Assembly: GCA_965262595.1 (NCBI GenBank)
Contig: OZ253548.1
Coordinates: 3,038,001 to 3,102,000, forward strand
DNA: 64,000 bases
Direction: 5' to 3'
Source: CATQHB01 sp965262595
GTDB taxonomy: Bacteria > Chloroflexota > Dehalococcoidia > Lucifugimonadales > UBA3495
The translations under genes and the position numbers were made by a program. Position 1 is the stretch's first letter. Each line of letters begins with the position of its first letter. Positions 16,476 to 26,455 of the stretch are shown here, one piece after another. Under the pieces are notes generated by a model that ran no database searches, was not told where the DNA came from, and saw nothing but the letters and a program-made list of their open reading frames with translations.

Positions 16476-17966
16476 CTAATGGTCGCAACAACCCCGCAGC
16501 CAGACCCGGCCGTCCAGGGCTATAAACTCATCCGCTGCTTCCGGCCCCCAACCGCCCGGCGCGTAGGAGTGGGGAGTCGGAGCGTCCGGCCCGGCCAGAC
16601 CGGCAATAATCGGGTCAATGATGCTCCACGCCTGCTCAATTTCGTCACTGCGGGTGAACAAAGAAGCGTCCCCGTTGAGGGAATCCAGGAGCAGCCGCTC
16701 ATAGGCATCGGGTATGCCTTCGACGCCAAAGGCCGATTGGTAGTGAAACTCCAGCTCCACCTTGCGCATTTGCAGCCCGGCATCAGGAGTTTTGGCCTGA
16801 AACTCCAGGTGGAACCCCTCGTCGGGCTGGACGCAAATCGCCAGGGTGTTCGCCGGTATGTCCTCGTCTTCGGCCAGCGGAAATAGCATATGCGGCGGGT
16901 TGCGGAACTGGATGACAATTTCGGTTGTCTTGTCCTCCATTGCCTTGCCGGAGCGCAGGTAGAAAGGTACGCCCTGCCAGCGCCAATTATCCACAAATAA
17001 CCGCAGGGCGGCATAGGTAGGGGTTTTGGAGCCGTCGGACACTCCCGGTTCATCGCCGTAGCCCTGGTACTGGCCGGCGATGATGTGCTGGGCTACATCC
17101 TCGGCGTGAATGCGACGCACCGAGTTCAGCACCTTCACTTTTTCGTTGCGCAACGCCTCGGCCTCAAATCGGTGCGGCGGTTCCATCGCCACCAGGGACA
17201 GCAACTGCAAAATGTGGTTCTGGAACATATCCCGCAAGATGCCGGTCTGGTCGTAATAGTTGGCCCGGTCGGAAACGTCAATCGTCTCGGCAACCGTTAT
17301 CTGCACGTGGTCAATATAATTTCGGTTCCAAATCGGTTCGAAAATGGTATTGGCAAAGCGGAACACCAGCAGATTCTGGACCGTCTCTTTACCCAGGTAG
17401 TGGTCGATGCGGAACACCTGGTCTTCCCGAAAAACCGAGTGAGCCACGTCGTTCAAGTCCCGGGCCGAGGCCAGGTCAACGCCAAAGGGTTTCTCCACGA
17501 CCACCCGCCGCCAGCCCCCGGAGTCATCGGCCATACCGGCCTCCCCCAGGCTGGTTATCGCCGATCGGTACAGGGAAGGAGCGAGAGACAGGTAATAGAG
17601 GCGGTGGGCCGCTTCGGGAGCCGGCCCTTCCAGGTCAGCCAATCGCTCCCGCAGATTGCCCAGATCCTCGGTAGAACTGACATCTCCGGCGACGTAGGAT
17701 ATGCGCGAGGCAAATTCGGCCCACTCCCGGAAATCGGGAGGAAATTCGCCTTCTTCCTCGATGGCCCGGTACAGAGATTCACGGAATTGCTCATCGGACA
17801 TTTCCCGCCGCGCCACCCCAACAATACGCAATCCCTGGGGAATTCGGCCCTTACAGTACAGGCTGCACAGCGAGGGGATGAGCTTGCGTCGGGTCAGGTC
17901 GCCGCTGGCGCCAAAAATTACCAGGGTAGTTATTTCCCCACCGGTTGCTTCATTTGCAATGGACAT
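16476..17966 (-). CDS. zwf: Glucose-6-phosphate 1-dehydrogenase
   Basis: Oxidises glucose 6-phosphate to 6-phosphogluconolactone with NADP+, first step of the oxidative pentose phosphate pathway. The 496-residue protein opens with the dinucleotide motif GASGDLTRRKLIPSL. It carries the substrate-binding/catalytic segment RIDHYLGKETVQN with its conserved Asp-His. ATG 17966 shares one base with the gnd stop (TGATG), so I reject the longer frame that extends through gnd. It is the third gene of pgi-gnd-zwf. No 6-phosphogluconolactonase gene is visible in the window. Confidence 0.96.
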   Translation of the reverse strand: MSIANEATGGEITTLVIFGASGDLTRRKLIPSLCSLYCKGRIPQGLRIVGVARREMSDEQFRESLYRAIEEEGEFPPDFREWAEFASRISYVAGDVSSTEDLGNLRERLADLEGPAPEAAHRLYYLSLAPSLYRSAITSLGEAGMADDSGGWRRVVVEKPFGVDLASARDLNDVAHSVFREDQVFRIDHYLGKETVQNLLVFRFANTIFEPIWNRNYIDHVQITVAETIDVSDRANYYDQTGILRDMFQNHILQLLSLVAMEPPHRFEAEALRNEKVKVLNSVRRIHAEDVAQHIIAGQYQGYGDEPGVSDGSKTPTYAALRLFVDNWRWQGVPFYLRSGKAMEDKTTEIVIQFRNPPHMLFPLAEDEDIPANTLAICVQPDEGFHLEFQAKTPDAGLQMRKVELEFHYQSAFGVEGIPDAYERLLLDSLNGDASLFTRSDEIEQAWSIIDPIIAGLAGPDAPTPHSYAPGGWGPEAADEFIALDGRVWLRGCCDH

Positions 17967-18874
17967 CACTCCAGCCTCCGCACTTGATGGCCGCCGAACC
18001 GGTTGCGCAGAGCCGCCAGCAGCTTGGCCCCAAACGGTTGGGGCTGGCGGGAGCGAAAGCGTTGCAGCAAGGCCAGGGTAATCACCGGCGCCGGTACGCC
18101 CAAATCCACCGATTCCTGGACCGTCCATCGCCCCTCGCCGGAGTCCTCCACATAGGCGTCGAGATTTGCCAACGTAGGGTCTTCCTCCAGGGCGGATACC
18201 ACCAGGTCCAACAGCCAGGAACGAACCACGCTGCCGTAGCGCCAGGTATTGGCGATCCGGGTTAAGTCCAGGTCAAACTCCTCCTTGGCCGCCAATATCT
18301 CAAACCCCTCGGCGTAAGCCTCCATCAGCCCGTACTCCACGCCATTATGCACCATCTTGACAAAGTGTCCGGCCCCGGCCGGTCCCATGTGGCCGTAACC
18401 CCGGTCGGCGCCGGGGGCCAGAGTTTGAAAAATCGGTTTCAGCCGCCGAAATACCTCCTCCTTGCCGCCAATCATCAGAGAGTAGCCGTCGGCCAACCCC
18501 CAGATGCCTCCGCTGATGCCCACATCCATAAAATCAATTCCGTGGGCGGCAAGCTTATCGGCGCGGCGGACGCTGTCCTTGTAGTTGGCATTGCCTCCAT
18601 CCAGAACCACATCCCCGGGCGAGAGCAACGGGATCAGCCGGTCAATGGTATCCTCGGTGGGCTGACCATGGGGCAGCATGGCCCAAATCACCCGGGGGGG
18701 AGCCACCCGACCGACAAATTCTTCCAAAGTGGCGGCGCCCACCGCACCCTGGGACTGGCTGGCCGACACCGCATCGCTGCTGGTGTCATAAGTCACCACC
18801 CGATGCCCGCCTTTCAGCAGGCGCTGCACCATATTGCCTCCCATTCGCCCCAAGCCAATCATCCCCAGTTCCAC
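17966..18874 (-). CDS. gnd: 6-phosphogluconate dehydrogenase, decarboxylating (short form)
   Basis: Converts 6-phosphogluconate to ribulose 5-phosphate with release of CO2 and NAD(P)H. At 302 residues it is the short bacterial type (GntZ/YqeC-like) rather than the 470-residue form. Visible motifs are GLGRMGGNM (cofactor), DVGISGGIWG (substrate) and GAGHFVKMVHNGVEYG with the catalytic Lys and the His-Asn pair. The stop overlaps the zwf start by one base and the gene follows pgi by 67 nt, so the three enzymes are co-transcribed. Confidence 0.95.
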   Translation of the reverse strand: MELGMIGLGRMGGNMVQRLLKGGHRVVTYDTSSDAVSASQSQGAVGAATLEEFVGRVAPPRVIWAMLPHGQPTEDTIDRLIPLLSPGDVVLDGGNANYKDSVRRADKLAAHGIDFMDVGISGGIWGLADGYSLMIGGKEEVFRRLKPIFQTLAPGADRGYGHMGPAGAGHFVKMVHNGVEYGLMEAYAEGFEILAAKEEFDLDLTRIANTWRYGSVVRSWLLDLVVSALEEDPTLANLDAYVEDSGEGRWTVQESVDLGVPAPVITLALLQRFRSRQPQPFGAKLLAALRNRFGGHQVRRLE

Positions 18875-18941
18875 GAATTTGCCTCCCGGTTCAACGTTAA
18901 TCCGGTTACAGACCGCAAAATACCGACCGATGGCCGGTCTG

Positions 18942-20585
18942 TCACTCTAGCTCCAGGAGGAGTTGCCTCAAACCGCCAGCCGGGTCATCGTTCAAATGCA
19001 CCCGGGCGGTACGGCGGCCCAACTCCTGCAGAGCCTGTAAATCCCCGGCCGCCTGAGCATCGGCCAGCGTCCCAAAGGTATAGGGCCGGCCCGGTATGGG
19101 CACATCTGTCAGGTGGTCGGCGGTAAGCTGCAGGAACAGCCCGGAGCCGGGGCCGCCCTTATGCAGTTGGCCCGTAGAATGCAGGTAACGGGGTCCAAAG
19201 CCTACGGAAGCGGCGATTCCGTACCGCTCGGCAATTCGCTCCCGCACCAAGTCCAAAACCGCGGAGACTTCCGGAGTGTCAAACAGGTAGGCCATAATCG
19301 CCAGGTAGTCGCCGGGCCGGGCTTGAGCCAGCAAGTCGCCAAGGGAACCGGCGGACTCCAATGCGGGCAGGGCGCCGGAAGCCTGGTAATGATCCAACAC
19401 GCGGTCGGTCATATCCTTGGCGCCCTGAACGTCGGGCTGATCAAAGGGATGGACTCCCAGCAGAGAACCGGCTACGGCGGTGGCAAACTCCCAGCGGTAA
19501 AACTCCGCCCCCAAGTCGTAAACGTCCGACAATTCGAGGCGCACTACCGGGTGTCCGGCAGCAGCCAGACCATTGACCCTCGCATCGAAAGCGTCGTTAG
19601 CGTCGTTAGCGTCGTCCTGCATTCTCAAATATACGAAGAAGCGGTCAGACCCCCGGTTCTCAAAAGAGCCATAAGACGAACTGGCAGTAATGGGTATAAT
19701 GCCGACGCCCTGCTTGCCCAAGCTTTCCGCCAATAGCTGCTCTACCCACAGGCCAAAACCGGCGATTGAGGGAGAAGGGATCAGGGTGAGCTTGTCCCGG
19801 CCCTGCTTCGACAAAGTACTCATCACCGCCCCCAGCCAGGCCCCGGGGTTAGCCTTGGCAGGCAACACGGAGACGCACTCCCGCATTGCGTCGGCCCGGT
19901 CCAGCAGCCGGTTTAAATCCAGGCCCATCAAGGCTGCCGGAACCAGTCCGAAGTAGGACAGTACCGAGTAGCGTCCGCCAATATCCGGGGGATTGAGCAA
20001 GGCCTTCCGAAATCCCCGTTCCCGGGCCAGTTTTTCCAGCGCCGTACCCGGATCGGTAATCGCGACAAAATTGGCGCCGGCCGTTTCTTCGCCCAGCGCA
20101 TCGGCCGCCAGCCGACCGAAATGGGCATAGAAAGTATTCGGCTCAATGGTTGAGCCGGATTTGGAGGAAACCAGAAACAGGGTTTTTGCCGGGTCAATGG
20201 CGTCGGTAACCGCTTGCACCCAGGCGGGCACGGTGGAATCCAGCACGACAAGTTCCGGGTACCCGGCGGCGCTCCCAAAAGCGCGGCGCAACACTTCCGG
20301 CCCCAGGCTGCTGCCCCCCATACCCAGCAGGACAACGCGCTGATAACCGGCGTCGCGAACCTCGGCGCCAAAAGCCTCCAGTTCGGGTATCCGGTTGCGC
20401 ATCGTATCGGTTACCGCCAGCCAACCCAAACGGTCGGCAATTTCGGCCGGGGCGTCTTTCCAAACCGTAAAGTCTTGCCGCCAAATACGTGCAACCACGT
20501 CTTGCGCATCCAGGGCGGAAACAGCAGCTTCGACCTCCGGAAGATAGTCTCCCAAGTGCGCTCCGGCCTGAATCGGGTCGGACAT
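18942..20585 (-). CDS. pgi: Glucose-6-phosphate isomerase (Tal-Pgi-type PGI domain, without transaldolase)
   Basis: Interconverts glucose and fructose 6-phosphates. The 547-residue protein resembles the C-terminal isomerase half of bifunctional transaldolase/PGI enzymes: LLGMGGSSLGPEVL, then SSKSGSTIEPNTF in the first SIS domain and a C-terminal HSTGQLHKGGP with the catalytic-region His. ATG 20585 has AAAGGAGG upstream; the frame reaching 20696 adds an unlikely leader. A 9-bp slippage repeat encodes DANDAND near residue 365. It is first in pgi-gnd-zwf, which lets sugar phosphates recycle through the oxidative branch. No separate transaldolase gene is in the window. Confidence 0.92.
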   Translation of the reverse strand: MSDPIQAGAHLGDYLPEVEAAVSALDAQDVVARIWRQDFTVWKDAPAEIADRLGWLAVTDTMRNRIPELEAFGAEVRDAGYQRVVLLGMGGSSLGPEVLRRAFGSAAGYPELVVLDSTVPAWVQAVTDAIDPAKTLFLVSSKSGSTIEPNTFYAHFGRLAADALGEETAGANFVAITDPGTALEKLARERGFRKALLNPPDIGGRYSVLSYFGLVPAALMGLDLNRLLDRADAMRECVSVLPAKANPGAWLGAVMSTLSKQGRDKLTLIPSPSIAGFGLWVEQLLAESLGKQGVGIIPITASSSYGSFENRGSDRFFVYLRMQDDANDANDAFDARVNGLAAAGHPVVRLELSDVYDLGAEFYRWEFATAVAGSLLGVHPFDQPDVQGAKDMTDRVLDHYQASGALPALESAGSLGDLLAQARPGDYLAIMAYLFDTPEVSAVLDLVRERIAERYGIAASVGFGPRYLHSTGQLHKGGPGSGLFLQLTADHLTDVPIPGRPYTFGTLADAQAAGDLQALQELGRRTARVHLNDDPAGGLRQLLLELE

Positions 20586-20970
20586 TCCCCTCCTCCTTTG
20601 GCCGCGGTGAGGAACCGGTTCAATTGTATTGTATTGAAATATTGTGGTATTGCAGATAGTCGTCGTTCGCAATACCCACCGGCTCAACGATAGCATACTA
20701 AATTAGCTCGGGCAAAACCACCATTGACTTACTCCTTACCAGCTTCCCTGGCGTCCACCGGGCAGTAGGCGAATTACTCCCGGATCCTGGCTACCGGAGC
20801 GGCAAAGGCAGGGACATTCAATTGTTGGAAGAAACCCGCCCTTGGCGAGCCTTTGGAAGAACGGGGCAGACCTTGGACCAGCTCAGGCTGGGCGGAAGTA
20901 CGCCTGATTAGTAAATCTTGATGGACTCTGAGCCGCCAGGACACAAGCCGGTCAACCGAGACGCAGTACG

Positions 20971-20979
20971 TGGTATAAT
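20971..20979 (+). promoter_or_regulatory. Extended -10 promoter of the hydrolase gene
   Basis: TGG followed by TATAAT (20974-20979) is a consensus extended -10 element about 80 nt before the hydrolase start. No good -35 is visible. The remainder of the 20586-21057 gap between divergent genes shows no ORF I can support. Confidence 0.5.
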
Positions 20980-21057
20980 TCCGGTCAATTCCCCGGCGGA
21001 TACCATACTGCTATCTGCCAGTCCCGCATCGCTATACCGGCTACAGGAGGTCAAACG

Positions 21058-21948
21058 TTGACTAACTCAGGTCAAACCGTCAATCCACCGGTGGAAAACT
21101 GGGTCAAAGTAGGGGCGCTGGACATGCGCTATCTGGAATGGGCGGGTCCGTCGCCGGGCAATAGAATTCCCATCGTCGCCCTGCACGGATTAGCCTCGAC
21201 GGCCCACTGGTACGAACGGGTAGCCTCACGACTCAGCGCCCAATACCGGGTGGTGGCGCCGGACCAGCGAGGCCACGGGCAGACCACTCAGGCCACGAGC
21301 GGCTACGACTGGCAGTCTCTGGCCTCGGACGTAGCCGGTTTTATGGACGTTTTGGGGCTGGAACAAGCGGTGGTACTGGGCCATTCCTGGGGCGGGAACG
21401 TAGCTATAAACGTGGCGGCCCGGTTCCCGGAGCGGGTGCAGAAGCTGGTCATCATTGACGGAGGGTTCCTTGACGGGCGTCTGCTGCCCAATGCCACCTG
21501 GGAACTGTTCTGCGAGCGGTTTGCTCCCCGCAATGTAACCGGCACCCGGCAGGAGTTCATGGACCGGCTGCGAGAACAGTTGGCCGATTGCTGGGGCGAT
21601 GACCTGGAGCGCATTGTGCAGACGATGGTATATGAGGACGAAAACGGGCACATTCAGGATATCTTGCGTCCTTCCAATCATGCCCAGGTATTGGAAGCGA
21701 TGTGGGGCGAGCCGCCGTCGGTCACCTTACCGCAGATTTCCTGCCCCACCTTAATCGTTCCCGCCGGGCCCCGTCCGGAACGGGCCGGCTCCGATTTTTC
21801 CCGCAACAAAGAGGTGATGGTGACGGCGGCGGCCCAGGCAATCAAGGATAACCGGGTTCACTGGATACCCAACACCATCCACGACATTGGCTACCACAAG
21901 CCGGACGAATTAACTCAGGCGATTGTGGAGTTTCTTGCCGCGGAGTGA
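21058..21948 (+). CDS. Alpha/beta-fold hydrolase
   Basis: Cytosolic hydrolase of 296 residues. The oxyanion region is ALHGLAS, the nucleophile elbow GHSWGG gives Ser110, and the catalytic His is in IHDIGYHKPDE near residue 275; the acid is probably in the CPTLIVPAGPRPE strand region. The TTG start at 21058 has AGGAGG with 7-nt spacing and follows an extended -10 promoter. The gene is monocistronic, divergent from pgi. Substrate (ester, lactone or haloalkane) cannot be told from sequence. Confidence 0.9.
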   Translation: MTNSGQTVNPPVENWVKVGALDMRYLEWAGPSPGNRIPIVALHGLASTAHWYERVASRLSAQYRVVAPDQRGHGQTTQATSGYDWQSLASDVAGFMDVLGLEQAVVLGHSWGGNVAINVAARFPERVQKLVIIDGGFLDGRLLPNATWELFCERFAPRNVTGTRQEFMDRLREQLADCWGDDLERIVQTMVYEDENGHIQDILRPSNHAQVLEAMWGEPPSVTLPQISCPTLIVPAGPRPERAGSDFSRNKEVMVTAAAQAIKDNRVHWIPNTIHDIGYHKPDELTQAIVEFLAAE

Positions 21949-21952
21949 CAGT

Positions 21953-21976
21953 ATAGCAACCATCATAGCAACCATC
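21953..21976. repeat. 12-bp tandem duplication after the hydrolase gene
   Basis: Two identical 12-bp units (21953-21964, 21965-21976) begin 4 nt after the hydrolase stop. Confidence 0.8.
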
Positions 21977-22100
21977 AAAGACGAAGGAGGAAACCGTCGC
22001 GCGCCAGCCGACAGCTTCTGGCAGGGTTTCTTTAATTGACCAATCCGAAGCATTAGCCGGCCAGGGCAATCGCCTTTGGGCGGCGCAAGTCCCCGGTAGT

Positions 22101-22209
22101 CGTCTTTCCGGGGGCAGGCCGGAATCCAGACCGGAATCCAGGCCGTTCGGTAGCCGGACAGTTGGCCTGTGCCAAGGATTCTCTGGATTGAGGATTTCTC
22201 CGGAATGAC
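22101..22209. repeat. Dispersed REP-like element, copy A
   Basis: Bounded by CGTCTTTCCGG and, inverted, GGAATGAC. It shares its two conserved blocks, including about 24 identical bases near the right end, with 50818-50913. It contains a 14-bp tandem duplication. It occupies the gap between the hydrolase and the ABC exporter (convergent genes), which holds no ORF. Confidence 0.7.
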
Positions 22210-22327
22210 CGCAGTCGGCCCGTCGAACGGGCAAAGTGAAAGGTGAAAGAGGAGATTGAGGACCGGGGGAATTGGAGGAGGGGCAGGCAGGAGCTAATCT
22301 TCTGATGCCGCTGCCGCCCCTGGTCGC

Positions 22328-24235
22328 TTAGTCCGCCGTGACCGGTATGGCGCCGCCGCCCATTGGCTCGGGGATGTCATCGTGGGCCAAACCATAGTTG
22401 ATGGCATAAAGGCGGGCATAAACCCCGTTTTGCCGCAGCAATTCCTCATGCCGTCCCACTTCGGCAACTCGCCCCTTATCCAACACCACTATTTTGTCCG
22501 CGTTTCGGATGGTGGACAGACGATGCGCGATGACCATTGAGGTACGTCCTTGCAGCACGTGACTCAAGGCTTCCTGAATCAGTATCTCGGTGTGAGTATC
22601 AATATTGGCCGTAGCCTCGTCCAGGATGATAATCCGGGGATCACCGACAATAGCCCGGGCAAAGCTGATGAGCTGCCGCTGTCCTACGCTAAGGTTAACG
22701 CCCCGTTCGGCCAGGATTGTGTCATAACCTTCTTCCAGGGCCAGGATGAAATCGTGGGCGCCAACGGCCTTGGCGGCGTCAATAACGTCCTCATCGGTAG
22801 CGCTCTCATAGCAATAGCGAATGTTGTCCCTTACGTTTCCGGAAAACAGGTAGGGCTCCTGGAGCACCATGCTCATCTGCCCCACCAGGGAGCGGCGGGT
22901 AACGTCCCTCAAGTCATACCCGTCCACGGTTATCTTGCCCCCGGTTACATCGGCGAACCGGTGCACCAGAGTTACCAGGGTACTCTTGCCGGCGCCGGTT
23001 GAGCCGACCAGGGCCACATTTTCACCCGGCCTGATGTGCAGGTTAACGTCATTGAGGACTTCAACTCCCTCGATATAATGGAAGTTCACGTTCTCAAACC
23101 GGATTTCGCCCCGCACCGGCGGCATCTCTATTGCATCCGGAGCATCGTTAACCTCCGGCTTCAGGTCCAGAAGCTCGAAGATACGGACACCGGAGGCCAT
23201 TGACCGTTGGAACACCCCGTATTGCATCGTCAGGTGGCGCACCGGTTCAAAGAAGCGCTGAATCCAGACGGCGAAGGCTACCAACACGCCCCAGTCCAAA
23301 CTACCGCTCTTAACCAGCATTCCACCCACCAGTACAATTCCAAAGCCCATGCCAATGCCGATCAGGAACTCTACCATCGGCTGCAGACCACCGGAAAACC
23401 GGCTGGCCTGTAGATTGGAATCCAGGTGCTCTTGGTTCAGGTCCTTAAAGTGACGCAGGTTTTCATCCTGGCGGTTAAGGCTTTGCACCACCCGGACGCC
23501 GGTTATGTTCTGGTTGTATTCCCCGTTAACCATCGCGATGGCCCGTCGAATACGCATAAAGGAACGGCGGGCGAATCTTTGCCAGTAGCTGAGAATGAAG
23601 AACAGGACCGGGACGATGCTCAAGCTGACCAGGGCCAACTGCCAGTCCACGACCAACATATAAATGATGATAAAGAACAGGGTTATCACGTCGGCCAGGG
23701 CCAATACCAACATTTCAAAGGTTTCCTGGAGCTGCAATACGTCGCTTTGGCTCCTGGACATTATCCGGCCTACCGCAGTACGGTGAAAGAAGGCGGGAGG
23801 CATGCTCTGCAGATGGTTGAACATCTCTGTACGCAGGGCGTACAGAATGCTCTGGCCCACCCGGGCCATAAAGACGAACTGAAGGTAGTTGGCGCCGAAG
23901 TGAATCAGAGTAACCCCCAAGAAGACCAGTCCCAACATGTGAAGCCGCTGGACATCCCCGGTGTTGACGCCTTCGTTGATACCCAGCATGATTAGCCAGG
24001 GTATGCTGGCGTTGGCGATGGTATAGACCAACACCGCAAGCAGGCTTTTTCGCACGTCGCTCTTGAACGGCCCCATGTAAGAAATCAAGCGCATTACTAC
24101 TTTGTTGTTGTAAACCGATCCCAGAGAATCATCGTCGCTGAGGTTGTCAGTGGTCGGCGAGCGCATGCCTCCCAGGCCGCGCATATTGCCCATCATGCCA
24201 CCGAAGCCTCCGCCCATACCGCCGTGTGAATGCAT
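22328..24235 (-). CDS. ABC exporter half-transporter, subunit B (degenerate signature)
   Basis: ABC_membrane plus nucleotide-binding domain, 635 residues, six TM helices (about 60-345), partner of the gene immediately upstream. Walker A is GSTGAGKST, Walker B IIILDEATANID keeps the catalytic Glu, but the signature is LSVGQ instead of LSGGQ. The first 24 residues are unusually rich in Met, Gly and His (MHSHGGMGGG and onward), which could bind metal. The start overlaps the stop of subunit A (TAATG) with GGAGGTGAT upstream. Together they resemble heterodimeric multidrug exporters such as TM287/288 or BmrCD. Confidence 0.93.
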   Translation of the reverse strand: MHSHGGMGGGFGGMMGNMRGLGGMRSPTTDNLSDDDSLGSVYNNKVVMRLISYMGPFKSDVRKSLLAVLVYTIANASIPWLIMLGINEGVNTGDVQRLHMLGLVFLGVTLIHFGANYLQFVFMARVGQSILYALRTEMFNHLQSMPPAFFHRTAVGRIMSRSQSDVLQLQETFEMLVLALADVITLFFIIIYMLVVDWQLALVSLSIVPVLFFILSYWQRFARRSFMRIRRAIAMVNGEYNQNITGVRVVQSLNRQDENLRHFKDLNQEHLDSNLQASRFSGGLQPMVEFLIGIGMGFGIVLVGGMLVKSGSLDWGVLVAFAVWIQRFFEPVRHLTMQYGVFQRSMASGVRIFELLDLKPEVNDAPDAIEMPPVRGEIRFENVNFHYIEGVEVLNDVNLHIRPGENVALVGSTGAGKSTLVTLVHRFADVTGGKITVDGYDLRDVTRRSLVGQMSMVLQEPYLFSGNVRDNIRYCYESATDEDVIDAAKAVGAHDFILALEEGYDTILAERGVNLSVGQRQLISFARAIVGDPRIIILDEATANIDTHTEILIQEALSHVLQGRTSMVIAHRLSTIRNADKIVVLDKGRVAEVGRHEELLRQNGVYARLYAINYGLAHDDIPEPMGGGAIPVTAD

Positions 24236-26043
24236 TAGCTATCACCTCCGTCGTCGCCTGCTCCCGATATAGTGGCAGCCAAAATAACTTCCTCCTGGGG
24301 CTTCAGTTGCAGTTCATAAATTTCTTGATAGACGCCGCTTTGAGCGATCAGCTCGGCGTGGTTGCCCTGTTCAATTATTTCCCCTTCCCGAAGAACCAAT
24401 ATCTGGTTCGCTTCCCGAACCGTACTCAGACGGTGAGCGATTACAAAAGTGGTACGCCCCTTCATCACGTTGACCATCGCCTGGTGAATTGACCGCTCCG
24501 TTTCCACATCCACGCTGGAAGTAGAGTCGTCCAGAATGAGAATTGGCGGGTCAACCAGCACCGTCCGGGCGATGGACAGCCGTTGCCGCTGGCCTCCGGA
24601 CAGGGTGCTGCCCCGTTCACCAACCCAGGTATCATAACCGTTGGAGAAGCCCATTATCTGGTCGTGGAGCTGGGCCGCCTTGGCGGCGTTGATAACATCC
24701 TCTTCCGAGGCGCTGGATAATCCGTAGGAAATGTTATCCCGGATTGTTGCGTCAAAGAGGAAAATATCCTGCTGCACGATGCCCACGTTGCGGCGCAGGG
24801 ACTCCAGGGTAAGCTCCCGTATATCCTCCCCGTCAATGGTCACCCGCCCGCCCGTAACATCGTAGAAGCGGGGCAACAGATTCACGATAGTGCTCTTGCC
24901 GCTGCCCGGCGCGCCCAGGATGGCGGTAATTTGCCCCGGCTCGGCGGTAATATTCACGTGCTGCAACGCCGGGGCGCGGTCATCATAGGAGAATGATGTG
25001 TCTTCAAACTGTACCCGACCCACGGCACGGCCCAGCGGCTTGGCGTCGGGTTTTTCCTCCACCGGAGAACTGGCATCCAATACGTCAAAAATACGACGGC
25101 CCGATGATATCGCCCGGGAAAAGCTGTTGATAATCTGGGCGGCGGAACGTATCGGGAAGGTCAACTGGTTCAAATAAAGGACAAACTTTGCCAGGTCGCC
25201 GGCCGTCAGGTCGCCGCGGATAATTTCCCAGCCTCCGTACCAGACAATCAGACCCAACGCGAAGGTGAAATAAAAGCTCATCCAGGCGCTGTTAACGCCC
25301 TGCAGCCGCTCCGACTGGTAGTATTCCTCTCGCAGCTCCTGGGCCTTCCGGTCGTATTTTCGCCGTTCAAAGTCCTCGGACGCAAAGGCCTTGACCACGT
25401 GAATTCCTACCAGGTTTTCCTGCAGGACGGTGACCAGTTGGCCGTTAACCTCCTGCACGTGGAGCCACATCCGCCGCAACTTACCCATAACCAGCGTGGA
25501 GCGCACCACCAGGAAGGGGACGAACACCAGGCTAATCAGGGCCAGTTCCCAGTTCAGCCAGATCAGTATGCTGGTTACGGCAATGGTGCGTACTACTACT
25601 TCCAGGGACCGAACCAACCCCATGTTGACATAGCGGCGAACGGCTTCCACGTCCGCGGTGGCCTTGGACATCAGGTTTCCGGTGTGTTCTTTGTCGTGGT
25701 AAGCGAAACTGACGTGCTGGAGTTTGTCGTAGATCAGGTTGCGAAAGTCGTAGGTGACCAACTGGGACAGCGAGTCCGTCGTATAGGTCCGGGCAAAGTC
25801 GAAGAAACCGCGCATTATGCTGGCGCCCAGAATGAGACTCGCCAGAATCACCAGTTCCAAAGTTGCCGGGTTAAGGTGGACTATCTGGCCGGACTCGGTG
25901 GATACCAGCCGGTCAATGGATTCGCCGAAGAGCCAGGGGATCAGCAAAGAAAAGCCGACAGCAAGGAAGAAGCACAAATAAGCCAACGACAACCGCGTTC
26001 GATAGTGGTAAGCCATTACGGTGATTCTTATTAAAATGCTCAT
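24235..26043 (-). CDS. ABC exporter half-transporter, subunit A (degenerate Walker B)
   Basis: Six-helix ABC exporter half of 602 residues. The ATPase domain has Walker A GAPGSGKST and a canonical TLSGGQRQR signature, but Walker B reads ILILDDSTSSVD, with Asp in place of the catalytic Glu. This change pairs with the altered LSVGQ of subunit B, so one composite ATP site would be degenerate and the other fully active, the hallmark of heterodimeric exporters. ATG 26043 has AGGGA about 7 nt upstream. It is the first gene of a two-gene operon; the substrate is unknown. Confidence 0.93.
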   Translation of the reverse strand: MSILIRITVMAYHYRTRLSLAYLCFFLAVGFSLLIPWLFGESIDRLVSTESGQIVHLNPATLELVILASLILGASIMRGFFDFARTYTTDSLSQLVTYDFRNLIYDKLQHVSFAYHDKEHTGNLMSKATADVEAVRRYVNMGLVRSLEVVVRTIAVTSILIWLNWELALISLVFVPFLVVRSTLVMGKLRRMWLHVQEVNGQLVTVLQENLVGIHVVKAFASEDFERRKYDRKAQELREEYYQSERLQGVNSAWMSFYFTFALGLIVWYGGWEIIRGDLTAGDLAKFVLYLNQLTFPIRSAAQIINSFSRAISSGRRIFDVLDASSPVEEKPDAKPLGRAVGRVQFEDTSFSYDDRAPALQHVNITAEPGQITAILGAPGSGKSTIVNLLPRFYDVTGGRVTIDGEDIRELTLESLRRNVGIVQQDIFLFDATIRDNISYGLSSASEEDVINAAKAAQLHDQIMGFSNGYDTWVGERGSTLSGGQRQRLSIARTVLVDPPILILDDSTSSVDVETERSIHQAMVNVMKGRTTFVIAHRLSTVREANQILVLREGEIIEQGNHAELIAQSGVYQEIYELQLKPQEEVILAATISGAGDDGGDS

Positions 26044-26455
26044 CTAACTGTCCCTATCCGGTAATCCATATATGCGGTCCCTGATGTAAAAATTGGAACA
26101 ATATGGCCCCTGAATATTACCGGTCAAAAATTAGTCGGGGTTGGGCTTGCCTTTGCCGACGCTGAAGAGGTTCAGGTTCTTCGTAATGAAGCGCGAGGCG
26201 GCACGGTTCTTATGGGATCCATTAGGCAAAGAGTAGGGGAGTAAGCCAACGCCGCCGATTATCCGCTATCATAACCCAGAAGTTTGAATAATTCAAGCCG
26301 CTTTGCATTGCGAGTAACAATAATCACACAATGCAATAACATTCGCTCATTAGAGCTGCCCAGAGTGATTTAACGGCGGCCTTCAACCCACGCTTTCTCG
26401 ATTTTGCGGTTCGGAGAGAGGCCCGGAACTTCAATCCGGCCCCTATCCGGCCGGC
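26044..26455. other. Non-coding gap upstream of the ABC exporter operon
   Basis: About 410 bp with no convincing ORF. It holds an inverted repeat TTGCATTG/CAATGCAA (26303-26310, 26329-26336) with an 18-nt AT-rich interval, a possible operator or small hairpin. I could not place a promoter for the exporter with confidence. Confidence 0.5.
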
